This document shows positions 24,012-34,949 of a stretch of 64,000 bases of DNA, in pieces; position 1 is the stretch's first letter; every line of letters starts with the position of its first letter. A program made the translations under genes and the position numbers. Source of the stretch: Schistocerca nitens (lineage: Eukaryota; Arthropoda; Insecta; Orthoptera; Acrididae); NCBI RefSeq assembly GCF_023898315.1, contig NC_064625.1, forward strand, positions 100,922,269 to 100,986,268, written 5' to 3'. The notes beneath the pieces are model-generated. The model did not search any database. It was not told the DNA's origin and was given only the letters and a program-made list of their open reading frames with translations.

Positions 24012-24407
24012 CTCAGATGCAATCTGAGGAGCCCGTTCTGGACGTCTGCTGGTGTGTGTATTATGATGATTATTGCGCCATCTATTGGTCAGATTTTGTT
24101 AAATGTTTTCTTTGTTTCATGACATTTCCCCCTTCATCAATAGTATGCTGTTCAAATCTGACACCATTCCGAGTAGTTGTTCTCTTTCTACAACATTTTG
24201 AAATGAACTATAACTATGGGAACTGTGTGTGTGACAATTGTATATCATTTTATTATTGTGATTTTGATTGTTAGCTGCATAATTAACTGACCTAGTGCCC
24301 ATCACAGTGTCTAGATAGTGTGCTGTGAAGTTTGTGCAGCAAATAAATAAATAGTACATGGTGGCCCACTGCCACAGGTGTTCAATCCAAATCGCACTTG
24401 CCCACAG

Positions 24408-24627
24408 GCTGGACTACCTGGAGACGAGTGCAGCGACGGGCCACAATGTGGCGCGGGCGGTCGAGCTGCTGGTGGAACGCGTGATGCGCCGCATGGAGAC
24501 GGCTGTGGACCGCGCGATGCTGCCGGGCCGGAGGGGCCGCCCCCGCCAGGAAGGAGACCCGAGTGGCCCCGGGGGCGGAGCCGGCGTGGCCTCAGGGGGC
24601 GGTGGGGGTGGAGGCTGCTCCTGCTGA
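24408..24627 (+). CDS. Rab27: Rab27-like small GTPase, terminal coding exon
   Basis: This exon follows the acceptor TTGCCCACAG and completes a split glycine codon. It encodes LDYLETSAATGHNVARAVEL, with the base-contacting G5 motif ETSA, then LLVERVMRRMETAVDRAM, the last helix of the GTPase fold. A Gly/Arg/Pro-rich hypervariable tail follows, ending Cys-Ser-Cys and TGA. The C-x-C end is the expected substrate for double geranylgeranylation, which anchors Rab proteins to vesicle membranes. The exon is strikingly GC-rich compared with the AT-rich DNA around it. It is joined to 12843-12955 across an 11,452-bp intron. Confidence 0.93.
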
Positions 24628-25809
24628 TCACTGGCCTCGGTGAGTGGCACAATCCTGTTTTCTCTGTCCAGTCAATTAACGGTGTAGTTTTGGATCAGTT
24701 GAAAGAAAACAGCCCTCGGTCACTATTTTTAACGAATTAACCGGGTTGTAACACTGCTAGGAGTGTTTTCCTCAGTCAAGAGTCCGTTTGCAACCTGTAA
24801 CCACATAAGTAACGAGCAGCCCTTAGTGGCTCGCCATCACAATTTTTTATCTTAAATATCTTTGTGACTAATGCCCTTTTGGCATATTTATTATTTTATA
24901 AATGACATATAAGTACTGCCAGTCTTTCACGATGAGTCTGTACTTATACTCTGTATCATACGTTTTTAGTCATAATTCTGTGACCATGTTATAGACCATT
25001 CCTTGATTTAAATTCTGAGGAAGACACTCCTAGCAGTGTAGAAACCTGGTTAATTCGTTAAAAATAGTGACCGAAGGCTGTTTTCTTTCAATTGTAACTA
25101 TTCACAGTCTCTGAACGTGCAGCCATGTACAAAATTTTGTACTTTTGGATGTTTGATGAGTTGTGGATTCCTGTTTCTCAGAACATTTAACACATCAACT
25201 AACATGAGGGCGCCAGCGAACACGGCAAACTGTCACAAGTCACTTGTTGTGCCAGCCAGTGGCCCTATGCTCTAAATGATTTAGTACACTGTATCTTCAG
25301 ATGCTGTTTTTCGAATGCAATTCCAGTCATGTACAGCTCGGCAATGAAATGTGTACCGTGGATGAACGCAGCCTGTAAATGTGATCTCAGTTGGCGATGT
25401 ATTATTGGTTTATCCCCACCTTGCGGTTGTGGCTACTTACACTTCTCTATGCTGTATATTTCTCGTATTTCTTGATTGAGTTGATGGGGGTGAACAGGAA
25501 ATTGGATAGGTATCTCGTTCAAAGTTCTCAAGGAGCTCAACTTCGCTGTCTGACATCAGGAAATACAAAAGGCTACTGCCTTACAGTTACACAGGCAAAA
25601 GATAAGATGAATAGAAAAGTGTGAAAGAAGTGTCAGGAGAATTACTTGCAAATTTCAAAACTCATCAAAGGTTTGAAGCTTTGGAACTGGTGAAGAAGGC
25701 AGTCACATTCTGTGAAACCTGGAACAAATGGCTCCACAGAACTTTTTATTCCAAGATGCACTGATTGCCATGTGCCTCAATCCTCTATTCTAATCAATTA
25801 TTCAATAAA
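24628..25809 (+). other. Probable Rab27 3' untranslated region
   Basis: Sequence after the TGA at 24625-24627. The first clear AATAAA in a plausible position is at 25804-25809, but the real cleavage site cannot be read from sequence alone. A foldback repeat lies inside (24697-25094). Confidence 0.4.
24697..25094. mobile_element. Foldback repeat in the probable Rab27 3' UTR
   Basis: Arms of about 80 bp (24697-24775 and 25014-25094) are inverted copies, sharing GTTGAAAGAAAACAGCC, AGTGACCG..GG and TTAACGAATTAACC-type blocks. The interior (24776-25013) has no frame. The inner edge of the right arm has CTGAGGA, a 5-bp stem ACACT/AGTGT and GAAA (25015-25044), like the Penelope terminal repeats. 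Confidence 0.85.
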
Positions 25810-26399
25810 TTGTATACTGTATGCCTGATCATTTCCTTTATTTTTGTCTGTTGTTCACAAATTGTTTTTTATTTCTAATTCTTGCTGCAAGGTAACTGAC
25901 CTACAGCATTTGGTATCATCATGACTCACCGAACTCACATGTTATACATTGAGATGTGATGTACCTGCAGGCGTCCTAGAGAAGCATCTTTTTTTTATTT
26001 TTTATTTCAAACTTTTGAGCTGTAACAGGCACAAACAAGGATTGAGGAAAAAACTTTATTTTATTTAAGCAATTTCTAAGTTTTTGTGTATTTTTGTCAG
26101 CTGCCCTGGCAATATGGCCACATGCAGGTGCATGGCGTCTTGTGTAAGGATCTGCAGTATCTGCCAGTGACCTTGTAGCAATCAAAATGTTAAGTTACGG
26201 TGCTTATCTTGGAGGTAACTGAATAACCGTCGGTACCTGCTGCTGGCTAGCTACCTTTTTTTAACATGGCTAGGGGGCGTTCTGGCCAAGAGAAGCCTAC
26301 TAGTACCCAACAGATGCCTTAATATAAGGATGAAATGTCTGAGAATGCACAGGTGGAGCAGATGAAACACGTTTTCAAATCGATAGTACTCGACAACGA
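25095..26399. other. No gene recognised
   Basis: Possibly the distal part of the Rab27 3' UTR followed by intergenic DNA. The 77-codon open frame at 25391-25624 has no recognisable motif. Confidence 0.4.
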
Positions 26400-26850
26400 G
26401 TGGGAGTATTGAGCTTGAGCAACCATGGCAGACAGCTCAGACAATACAGTTTCAGTCACTATGGAGCATTAGAGCATAGAGCATCTTGTGTTCACATTTG
26501 AGCAGTTTTTTAGAAACAGTGACTCTGTGGTCACCATTAAAAGCCTTTTCCATCGAAAGTTCAATGTCGGACCAAGATGCAGTCCCAGATCCAAACACTA
26601 TACTCCACTGGGTTGCAGCATTTAGGAATACTGGATCTGTGCTGAAAAGGTAACCACCTTCTGGATGAACCATTCTGATTTAACTCCAGAAAGTGTAGAC
26701 AGAGTGAGAACAGCAGGTCTTGCTATTCCGAAACGATCCACTAGGCAACAGGCTGTATCGCTGGCTGTCGTATCATTTGCTTCATCGCATCTTATGTGCT
26801 GTTCTCAAATTTCACACGTAAAAAATAATGATTCACCAGTGAAATAGATT
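26400..26850 (+). pseudogene. DUF4817-type transposase N-terminal remnant
   Basis: Translated pieces read MADSSDNTVS, then FTFEQFFRNSDSVVTIKSLF and, after a frame change, PESVDRVRTAGLAIPKRSTR. These are the two DNA-binding segments of the transposase family seen at 3944-4988 and 22930-24011. The catalytic domain is missing. Confidence 0.75.
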
Positions 26851-27231
26851 TTGTGCTGTACAGAGAATTTTGTGGCATGATGGACGCTATTCTTAGGGAA
26901 GGTGCAGATGTCCCTATTGAATTCCCATATGTCTAGCTCCAACTGCCATTCTGTATTCAAAGTCTGTTAATTCCCATCGTGCAGCTAAAATTACATTGGA
27001 AACCTTTTCACATGAATTACCCGAGTACAAATGACAGCTCCACTGGTGCACTGCCCTTTTATATGAGAATTGGCCAGAAAGTAATGCACCACATTTTTTT
27101 TCTTCAGTAATTCTTTATTGAACATAACGAGAATTATGCACACGAAAGTATGGTGTTTTATCTACACATCCCATTTTTCCGCATAATCTCCTTTTCTATG
27201 AGCTTCCTACAGCACGAAACAAGGACATGTA

Positions 27232-28541
27232 CGAGGTGCGGCTAGAAAAAAACCGGACTGATGCTGGAAAAAACATTTATTTACAATTTCATGTTATCTC
27301 CTTCAATGTACTCTCCTCCTCGGTCTCTACACCGCTCCATACGAATTTTCCACTGTTCATAGCAATGCTGCAGATCATTTTCGGTAAGTCCATACATTAC
27401 TTCCGTCGCTTTTTCTTTTACTGCTTCAACAGTCTCAAATCTAGTTCCTTTCAAAGCTGACTTGACTTTAGGGAAAAGAAAAAAGTAACAGGGGGCCAAA
27501 TCAGGTGAGTAGGGTGGATGATCTAAGATGGGAATGTTGTGTTTTGCCAAAAACGTCTTCACTGACAACGCACTGTGAGCTGGGGCATTGTCTCGGTGAA
27601 GGATCCATGACTTTTTTCTCCAGAAATCGTTCCGTTTTCTCCGTACTCGCTCACGTAGGGTAGCCAGGACGCTAATGTAGTAATTCTGATTCACTGTTTG
27701 TCCCTCTGGTACCCAATCAATGTGCACAATCCCTTCGATGTCAAAAAAAACAATCATCATTGCCTTGAATTTCGATTTTGACATTCGTGCTTTTTTTTGT
27801 CGTGGAGAACCAGGAGTTTTCCAATGCATCGATTGGCGTTTAGTTTCGGGATCGTAAGTAAAAAACCACGATTCATCGCAAGTAATAACATTTTGTAAGA
27901 AGGTGGGATCACTTTCAATGTTTTCCAGGATGTCAGAACAAATCATTCTTCGGTGTTCCTTCTGTTCAATTGTGAGACACTTTGGAACCATTTTTGAACA
28001 CACTTTGTTCATGTTGAAACTTTCATGAAGAATCTGCCTAACACTTTCCTTGTCAACTCCTGTTAACTCAGACACTGCTCTGATTGTTAAACGGCGATCT
28101 TGTCGAACAAGTTTACCGATTTTTTCAATGTTTGCATCAGTTTTTGCTGACAATGGTCTGCCAGTGCGAGTGTCATCACTGATGTCTTCGCGGCCACCCT
28201 TAAATCGTTTAAACCACTCAAACACTTGTGTTCGTGATAAACAATCATCGCCGTACACTTGTTGTAACATTACAAACGTTTCACTTGCAGATTTTCCTAG
28301 TTTGAAACAAAATTTGATGTTAACACGCTGTTCTTTCTGTACACTCAACATTTTCCGATGCACGGACAAAACGTCAACTACTTAAAACAGACGCCACGGG
28401 CAGACTGAGTGCAGGAGGCAGATGAAACTCGAGCAGTAGGCGGAGCGAGAGTCACGTGACAGGCCACGCGACTTTCAGCCTTATTGCATTCGTTTTATTG
28501 TTTCACCAGTACTAGTCCGGTTTTTTTCTAGCCACACCTCG
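27232..28541 (-). mobile_element. Mariner element nested in another mariner
   Basis: The 1,310-bp element has well-kept inverted ends of about 36 bp (CGAGGTGCGGCTAGAAAAAA on the left, with one early difference on the right). TA flanks it at 27230-27231 and 28542-28543. It contains one full-length transposase frame. Because it interrupts an older mariner, it is the younger of the two. Confidence 0.95.
27281..28369 (-). CDS. Mariner transposase, full-length frame with lost third catalytic Asp
   Basis: 362 codons without interruption. N-terminal residues 1-120 carry two helix-turn-helix segments (SRTQVFEWFKRFKGG and the SELTGVDKESVRQILHE region). The catalytic core has CDESWFF with Asp165 and HRDNAPAH with Asp260. 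The third catalytic position of the DD34D triad, 35 residues later, should be Asp but is Tyr295 (PDLAPCYFFLF). On the + strand the codon at 27485-27487 is GTA, one base from the GTC that would give Asp. The protein would be expected to bind DNA but not to cleave it. The element is otherwise well preserved, so the substitution could be recent. The start may be Met7 rather than Met1. Confidence 0.92.
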   Translation of the reverse strand: MSVHRKMLSVQKEQRVNIKFCFKLGKSASETFVMLQQVYGDDCLSRTQVFEWFKRFKGGREDISDDTRTGRPLSAKTDANIEKIGKLVRQDRRLTIRAVSELTGVDKESVRQILHESFNMNKVCSKMVPKCLTIEQKEHRRMICSDILENIESDPTFLQNVITCDESWFFTYDPETKRQSMHWKTPGSPRQKKARMSKSKFKAMMIVFFDIEGIVHIDWVPEGQTVNQNYYISVLATLRERVRRKRNDFWRKKSWILHRDNAPAHSALSVKTFLAKHNIPILDHPPYSPDLAPCYFFLFPKVKSALKGTRFETVEAVKEKATEVMYGLTENDLQHCYEQWKIRMERCRDRGGEYIEGDNMKL

Positions 28542-28549
28542 TATGCCCT

Positions 28550-28915
28550 CTCAGTACGAGTCCCTGCTCTGATGATGGAGCCAGTGTTTCACTATGTGAA
28601 TCACCTCCAGATGCAGCACCAACTTCCGAGTTGTAATGCATCTGTCCTCGCGAATGACAACATCAGCTCGCTGCAACAAGTCAGGTGTGACAGCCGTGGA
28701 CGTTCTCCTCGACTGCTGCAAATTGTGGAGCTCCGCCGAACCGCCTTCTGATGACCTCACCCTCTGTGCCCAGTGACTAACTGTACTTCTGTCGACAACA
28801 GATGCTCCGAAAACTTTGCAGAAGAGTTTGTGAATATTCGCACAGTTTCTTTCTCTGCACTGAGAAATTCAATGATGGCACATTGATTGTAACGTACATC
28901 ACTTACAGACACCAT
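28550..28915 (-). pseudogene. Outer mariner transposase, N-terminal remnant
   Basis: The frame starts at the ATG at 28915 (MVSVSDVRYNQCAIIEFLSA), very similar in type to the transposase at 33629-34499, and reaches a stop after about 56 codons. The rest of the DNA-binding region continues in other frames to about 28550 and the catalytic domain is missing. Confidence 0.7.
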
Positions 28916-29147
28916 TTTGAAACTGTCCTGCAGCAACGTTATCTGTCAGAAGTGACGGAAACTTGGCGCCCACACTCAAGAGATTTCAAATAATACATTT
29001 GTAACATTTTGCATTCACAGCATTGTTTCCGGCTGAGGAAAAAAATGCAGTGCATTACTTTCTGGGCAACCCTTGTATCTTGTGTAGGTGATGCTACCAC
29101 CAGCTGTATATTTGTATATTAGTATCCCTTGACTTTTGTCACCTCAC

Positions 29148-29309
29148 TGTAGGGGCCATTGTAGCAACAGTAACTGATCTAACAATTGTGACAAACACTT
29201 ATTGTCTTATATAGGTGTTGCCAACCGCAGTGCCGTATTCTGCCTGTTTACATATCTCTGTATTTGAATATGCATGCCTATACCAGTTTCTTTGGCGCTT
29301 AAGTGCAAT
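29148..29309 (-). mobile_element. End fragment of the DD36E Tc1-like family
   Basis: Reverse complement matches 519-690 closely, including CACTTAAGCGCCAAAGAAAC, ATGCATATTCAAATACAGAG and CAGGCAGAATACGG. Only this end is present. Confidence 0.8.
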
Positions 29310-30911
29310 AAAAAAAAATTACACGACGGTCTGTACGTTGTCTTAAGCAGTGTGGGTATAGACTTAGTTCTTTTGTTTGGGATTGATTGCAACACAATTT
29401 TAATCTTTGTTTCTTAATTCATTTCCAGGAATTGTACCTTCATTTGGTGGGAACGTGACCAAACATACACCAACGCAGTAATCCAATCTCGAGACAGAAT
29501 ATCAGGCTTAAAATATATATTGAACTACATTAAAGTTAGTTATTTTCTGTCTTAAAGCCATCGATTTATGTTGTTACTTTTGTATTTCACTTTTTTAATT
29601 TTTTCAGTAATTTTAATATTATAGTGAAAATACAGTCATTTGTAAATTTGTCGTCATATGTTAGCACAAATAATAATGTTGGAAACTGTTGGAGAAGAAA
29701 CAATTAGTCTTCCAATTAAGATGGTACAGTAGCAGTAACTTCTGGTAATGGAAGAGGAAGCGTGGGTCTCGGATGTGAATCCAGGAGATTGGCACTATTA
29801 CAGATCATAAGTTTGTACCGTAAACATTTAGTGGTAAATCACAAATTGTCGGTACTGGTGTGAGACATTTCATTGCAAGAATCTCGATTTAGGATCATGT
29901 TTAAATTATTATTAAGTATTTTGTGTTTTTGAGGTGGTTTACTCCAGAATTGGGCACCATTATGTAAAATCCTTTGCAGTTATGAATGTCATTAATTCAT
30001 GATTCTTTAGTTGGTTGTATTGCAATTTTTTTTAGCTGTGGTTCACTGAATGTTTGTACTAATGATGGTTCTCTCCTGGGGCGCTAGAGCTCTCTCTCAA
30101 GCCTGCGGGCGGCTGATTCAGGGGGTTGTTGGAAGAAAGTGCCAATCACAAAAGTGTTTCATGCTGCTGTTAAGTGTGTGCTTAAATTCAGCAGTGAAAA
30201 CTTAAATACAATAAGGCAAAACTAATTGTGTAGTAGACAGCTTTTTCTAACTGTACATATGGATAAGCTAATTACCGAAATGTGGTGCTTTTGTAACATG
30301 AGAAATAGTGCGATCAGATTAATCCGTACTAAGCTGAAGGTTAGCGAGGCTTAGCATTTTCTTCCATTGACCCCCTCAGTATGTATCATCCTCTATAGAT
30401 GATGGGCTATAAGGCTTTAATATTCTCAATTCAGTGTTTGTCACATCGACCGACTGCTTCACATCTGCTATAAAAAAAAAAGACATCTGCAGTTTTTATT
30501 CATATTTTATAGAATGTGTTGTCACTTTTATTTTTTGAAAAACTTGTGTTGGCCTAATTGGGTAATATGTTAGCTTCCCAGATTCTTTCAAATACAGAAA
30601 TATAATTCTGCCGGGAGAAGTAAGCTGAAACATTAAACCATTTTGTGCTGTGCGGTGAGGCATTCGTATTATGAATCTCCTAACTTGACTTTGGAACATT
30701 CATGAATTATCTTCTCAGGCTTGAAGACATAATATGAGTTAGCTACATTTTGAATAAACGATGTACAGAGCAGAATAACTGTGTACATCATAAAAATACA
30801 AAACAATTGTCAAAGTATTAATTACTCTTACAGTAGGCTTATAAAGTGATGATGGCACTAAATTGTAACCTTGGAGGGAGGGGGATGGCATATAATTTTG
30901 CAAGCTTTGTG

Positions 30912-30977
<66 letters not shown>

Positions 30978-33519
30978 ATATCACAAAGATGCAGTGATCA
31001 GTAGAAAAATCAATTACTTTTTTGTGATTTTATTAGTGACTGAAATTTCTTGAATCTCATTTTATAGTATTGTATTTCTTTTTAGTTGACTATCTATCAT
31101 TTGTGATAATCAGTGTAAATGTTTATTTGAAATCCTTAAATATGGCATTTGGACACACAATGAAATGTGTGTATGGAGGTCACAGCAATAAGTTGTAGTT
31201 CCAATTTGTGGGTGGTTTAACCGTTATCTTTAGGGAGGCAATTGATACATAAGCCTAGTTCCCCTTTTGATCTTCTTACTTTCCCACAAAGATAGTTATC
31301 TGGTTGCATCATTCTAACCAGTGAAAATATTTAAGAAAGAAATTTCATTATACCGCAGAATGCAACGTCAGGAGTGTTGCGCATCAGAGATGGATGTTCA
31401 TTCTCCTTTGTGCCTCACTGTGTCAGCGTATAGAGTGCTTTAGAAGTTACGTCTTTAGAATAAATCACATGTCGATATTCCACTTATAATGTTATGTGGC
31501 CAACTGAGTCACTGTATATGTAGGACTTTGAAATTGCCTCCAAATTAAAACTCAATATACATTTAGCTGGTGCTCGCATATATGCGTATGCAGTAACTAA
31601 CTGTCATATAGTGTGTGTTCAGACTTGCTGTCTCAGTATTATGTATGTATTTGTATAAGTATTGATGTGTATGGCCATGTCAAATCTAAATGCATCGCAG
31701 TTGTTATATACTGAAATGCTTGTGTGTTCGTACTGTGTGTCTTTGACAGAAAATGTTATGACTGGTTGTTACTTATAAACTGAGCTAGTATATTTTCATT
31801 CACATCATTACTATAAGTGAATTCCTCAAACAGTTATCAGTATTTTGTACCGATATGTACCTAAAAAGGGGTGGAGATATAAATATTTAACGAATATGTA
31901 TAATTTTGAAATCTTGTTGCTTAGATAAGTCAGATACAATTGTTGAATGTTATGTAGAAAGGGAGATAGTGAAGTGTCTGCATATTAAATTGGGTTTGGC
32001 AGAAGTGGTATCACAAAAGTCATCAAAAGCACACATTTTCTGTTTTAATACCTCGTGATGTTTGCCCCAACCACCAGATGCAAGTAACAATGAATTCCAA
32101 CTGGCACTATATTATGCACTTTCTGAAACTTCACCCTACATTCAACCTTGCAGTCAATTGGAGAAAAAAAATCAGAGCCACTCCTTTGAACTGCTTCATG
32201 ATCGATGTTGGCAGTTCCAGGGATTGTCATCTGTCTTGTACTATAGATTTACATTGGATTCCTCACTTTTTTTGGTAGGCAGTCTGTTGTTTTTGAGCCA
32301 AGGGAGGAAAAATTGTTTCTCAGTGACCCACACTGAAAGATCAAGCTCCTTGTACTTGTGGACGTAGTGGCACAAAATGAATATTGAGCACAGTGAATAT
32401 AGTTATCAAGAGAGTGTGAAAAACTGTCAGTGGAGCAGGTCGGGTTGGCGCCATACTAATGACTGTCAGGACTAAAGGGGCATATTGTCAGCAAAATGAG
32501 TGTTTTAGCAGAAAAGAGCTGAGGTATGAAGGAAGGTGGGGGTTGTTTGTTATCCTGAGCAGGTCCCCTTTAGATCATATTTGTTGTAAAAATGTTTACT
32601 TATTCATTTATTTATTTTCCTGTCCCAGTTGAATACATACTCGGTTTCGAATGAGTCCTTTCATTTTTTAACAGGTGTCTACACGAAAAATTACATCATT
32701 AGTGAAAAATATAAACACAAAATGTTAAAATATATAAAAGTTCTCGACATTCTATAGTATATCTAGAGATCACAGAAGTCCATCGCAACGGCTGTGACAT
32801 ACCTGCATTTTTATTGTAATTTTAAAATAATTCCAGTGTAATATGTAAAAGTTTTGTTCTGCTCCTACAGTCGATATTCTTGGCACGAGTGACTTCCGTG
32901 CCACTTAGCAGATATGGTCAAATGTACTTGCTAGGCGCCAATGAGTGTTTGTGTGCACTGTCATCTTGCCACAGCACCGGTGTGTGTCTGCATATTTCAG
33001 TTAATAACTGACAGTGTGTGCCTCTCAATCTCTTCTGTTTTATAAAATATTTAAAATTTTCCCATTCTTCATAAAAATTGGTTGTAACATTGCACATTTT
33101 GTTAAAATTTAAAACTGTATTCGTAACACTGTTATACTGACAGCATCCACAACTCCACTGCAATTGCAAACTTTACAACTTTAATTAAAAAGCTCTTAAA
33201 TCATTCAAAATCTCATAAAACATGTTGTAAATTGTGTTAGAATATTAAAATGGTTTGAAAATGAATTGACTCATTCAAAACCAGTCACTAATAAGGAATA
33301 TGTATGCAACTGCAACAAGAAACTAAATAAATAATAAAATATAGTTGCTGATCCTTTGATGTGGTGTTGGAGTTACACAGATGTATAAAATATTGCTCTG
33401 AGATATTTGAGAACAGTATGCAGTTATCTGCTTCTGCCACCCAATGCTTGTTGCCATATATATAATAAATGGAATTTCTTAAACTATATAGTAAATTTAC
33501 ATAATTTATTGTGTGAGTT
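29310..33519. other. No gene recognised
   Basis: A long AT-rich stretch without convincing coding content or repeats shared with the rest of the window, apart from the TC microsatellite at 30915-30975. Open frames are all shorter than 102 codons. Confidence 0.5.
30915..30975. repeat. TC microsatellite
   Basis: 61 bp of uninterrupted TC dinucleotide. Confidence 0.99.
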
Positions 33520-34659
33520 ACGAGGGCAGTTCAATAAGTAATGCAACACATTTTTTTCTGAAACAGGGGTTGTTTTATTCAGCATTGAAATACACCAGGT
33601 TATTCCCCAATCTTTTAGCTACACAACACTATTTTTCAACGTAATCTCCATTCAATGCTACGGCCTTACGCCATCTTGAAATGAGGGCCTGTATGCCTGC
33701 ACGGTACCATTCCACTGGTCGATGTCGGAGCCAACGTCGTACTGCATCAATAACTTCTTCATCATCCGCGTAGTGCGTCCCACAGATTGCGTTCTTCATT
33801 GGGCCAAACATATGGAAATCCGATGGTTTGACCATGGGGAAGGACATCGAACAGAATAACCCCTTCAGCGTCCCAGAAGACTGTAACCATGACTTTACCG
33901 GCTGAGGGTATGGCTTTAAACTTTTTCTTGGTAGGGGAGTGGGTGTGGCGCCACTCCATTGATTGCCGTTTTGTTTCAGGTTCGAAGTGATGAATCCATG
34001 TTTCATCGCCTGTAACAATCTTTGACAAGAAATTGTCACCCTCAACCACATGACGAGCAAGCAATTCCGCACAGATGGTTCTCCTTTGCTCTTTATGGTG
34101 TTCGGTTAGACAACGAGGGACCCAGCGGGAACAAACCTTTGAATATCCCAACTGGTGAACAATTGTGACAGCACTACCAACAGAGATGTCAAGTTGAGCA
34201 CTGAGTTGTTTGATGGTGATCCGTCGATCATCTCGAACGAGTGTGTTCGCACGCTCCGCCAATGCAGGAGTCACAGCTGTGCACGGCCGGCCCGCACGCG
34301 GGAGATCAGACAGTCTTGCTTGACCTTGCGGCGATGATGACACACGCTTTGCCCAACAACTTACCGTGCTTTTGTCCACTGCCAGATCACTGTAGACATT
34401 CTGCAAGCGCCTATGAATATCTGAGATGCCCTGGTTTTCCGCCAAAAGAAACTCGATCACTGCCCGTTGTTTGCAACGCACATCCGTTACAGACGCCATT
34501 TTAACAGCTCCGTACAGCGCTGCCACCTGTCGGAAGTCAATGAAACTATACGAGACGAAGCGGGAATGTTTGAAAATATTCCACAAGAAATTTCCGGTTT
34601 TTTCAACCAAAATTGGCTGAGAAAAAAAATGTGTTGCATTACTTATTGAACTGCCCTCG
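33520..34659 (-). mobile_element. Mariner-like element with an internal deletion
   Basis: The ends CGAGGGCAGTTCAATAAGTA and the exact complement TACTTATTGAACTGCCCTCG (allowing small shifts further in) are flanked by TA (33518-33519, 34660-34661). At 1,140 bp the element is about 150-200 bp shorter than expected for its family. Confidence 0.93.
33629..34499 (-). pseudogene. Mariner transposase with internal deletion removing the second catalytic Asp
   Basis: The natural start is probably the ATG at 34499 (MASVTDVRCKQRAVIEF), not the upstream ATG at 34610, which lies in the terminal region. The N-terminal DNA-binding part is intact, with RITIKQLSAQLDISVGSAV. GDETWIHHFEPETKRQSMEW carries the first catalytic Asp. 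The frame runs to LFDVLPHGQT at about 33840. There a deletion joins it out of frame to KPSDFHMFGPMKNAI, the region of the third Asp. The missing piece would have held the HDNARPH block with the second Asp. The remaining C-terminal frame ends at 33629. Confidence 0.9.
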
Positions 34660-34949
34660 TATGAAAAGCAGTGCTAGCATAAGCAGAAAATACTTTGTTC
34701 GCAGCTCACCTCACAAGTATGCACTTCTGTACATGACCTCTTATGGTACTTTATGCCCCACAGACTGTTTATGTATGTATAAAGTAACAAAATTGTTGTT
34801 AATGCCAGTGTTAAAAGTGTTTTGCTGAATATTCCTCTCTTACCCCCTCTGCCCACCCTCATATCCCAACTTATGTCAGACCTAGCTGAGTGCCACAGTA
34901 GTGAAACACTGAAATAGCAATCAGGATTCTTCTTTGGTAGCACTTTAGA

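Larger units (their letters stand above)
12956..24407 (+). other. Rab27 intron (11,452 bp), filled with mobile elements
   Basis: Defined by the GTAAG donor and CCCACAG acceptor and by matching phase 2 on both sides. Inside are a mariner remnant, two SINEs, a 2-kb LINE, a foldback fragment, several tRNA-like repeat units and a decayed transposase, all listed separately. Elements lie in both orientations. Confidence 0.85.
27064..29075 (-). mobile_element. Outer mariner-like element, interrupted by a second mariner
   Basis: The ends around CCAGAAAGTAATGCACC (27074) and GCATTACTTTCTGGGCAACC (29053-29072) are inverted copies, with TA outside them. The middle is split by the element at 27232-28541. 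Removing that insert leaves about 700 bp, so much of the outer transposase was already lost. Confidence 0.8.

Noticed and set aside
24311-24652. 113-codon frame antisense to the last Rab27 exon
   Set aside because: Pro/Arg-rich shadow created by the GC-rich coding exon on the other strand.
32045-32367. Overlapping open frames on both strands as a gene
   Set aside because: Neither translation shows a known motif; about 100 codons open on both strands can occur by chance in AT-rich DNA of this length.
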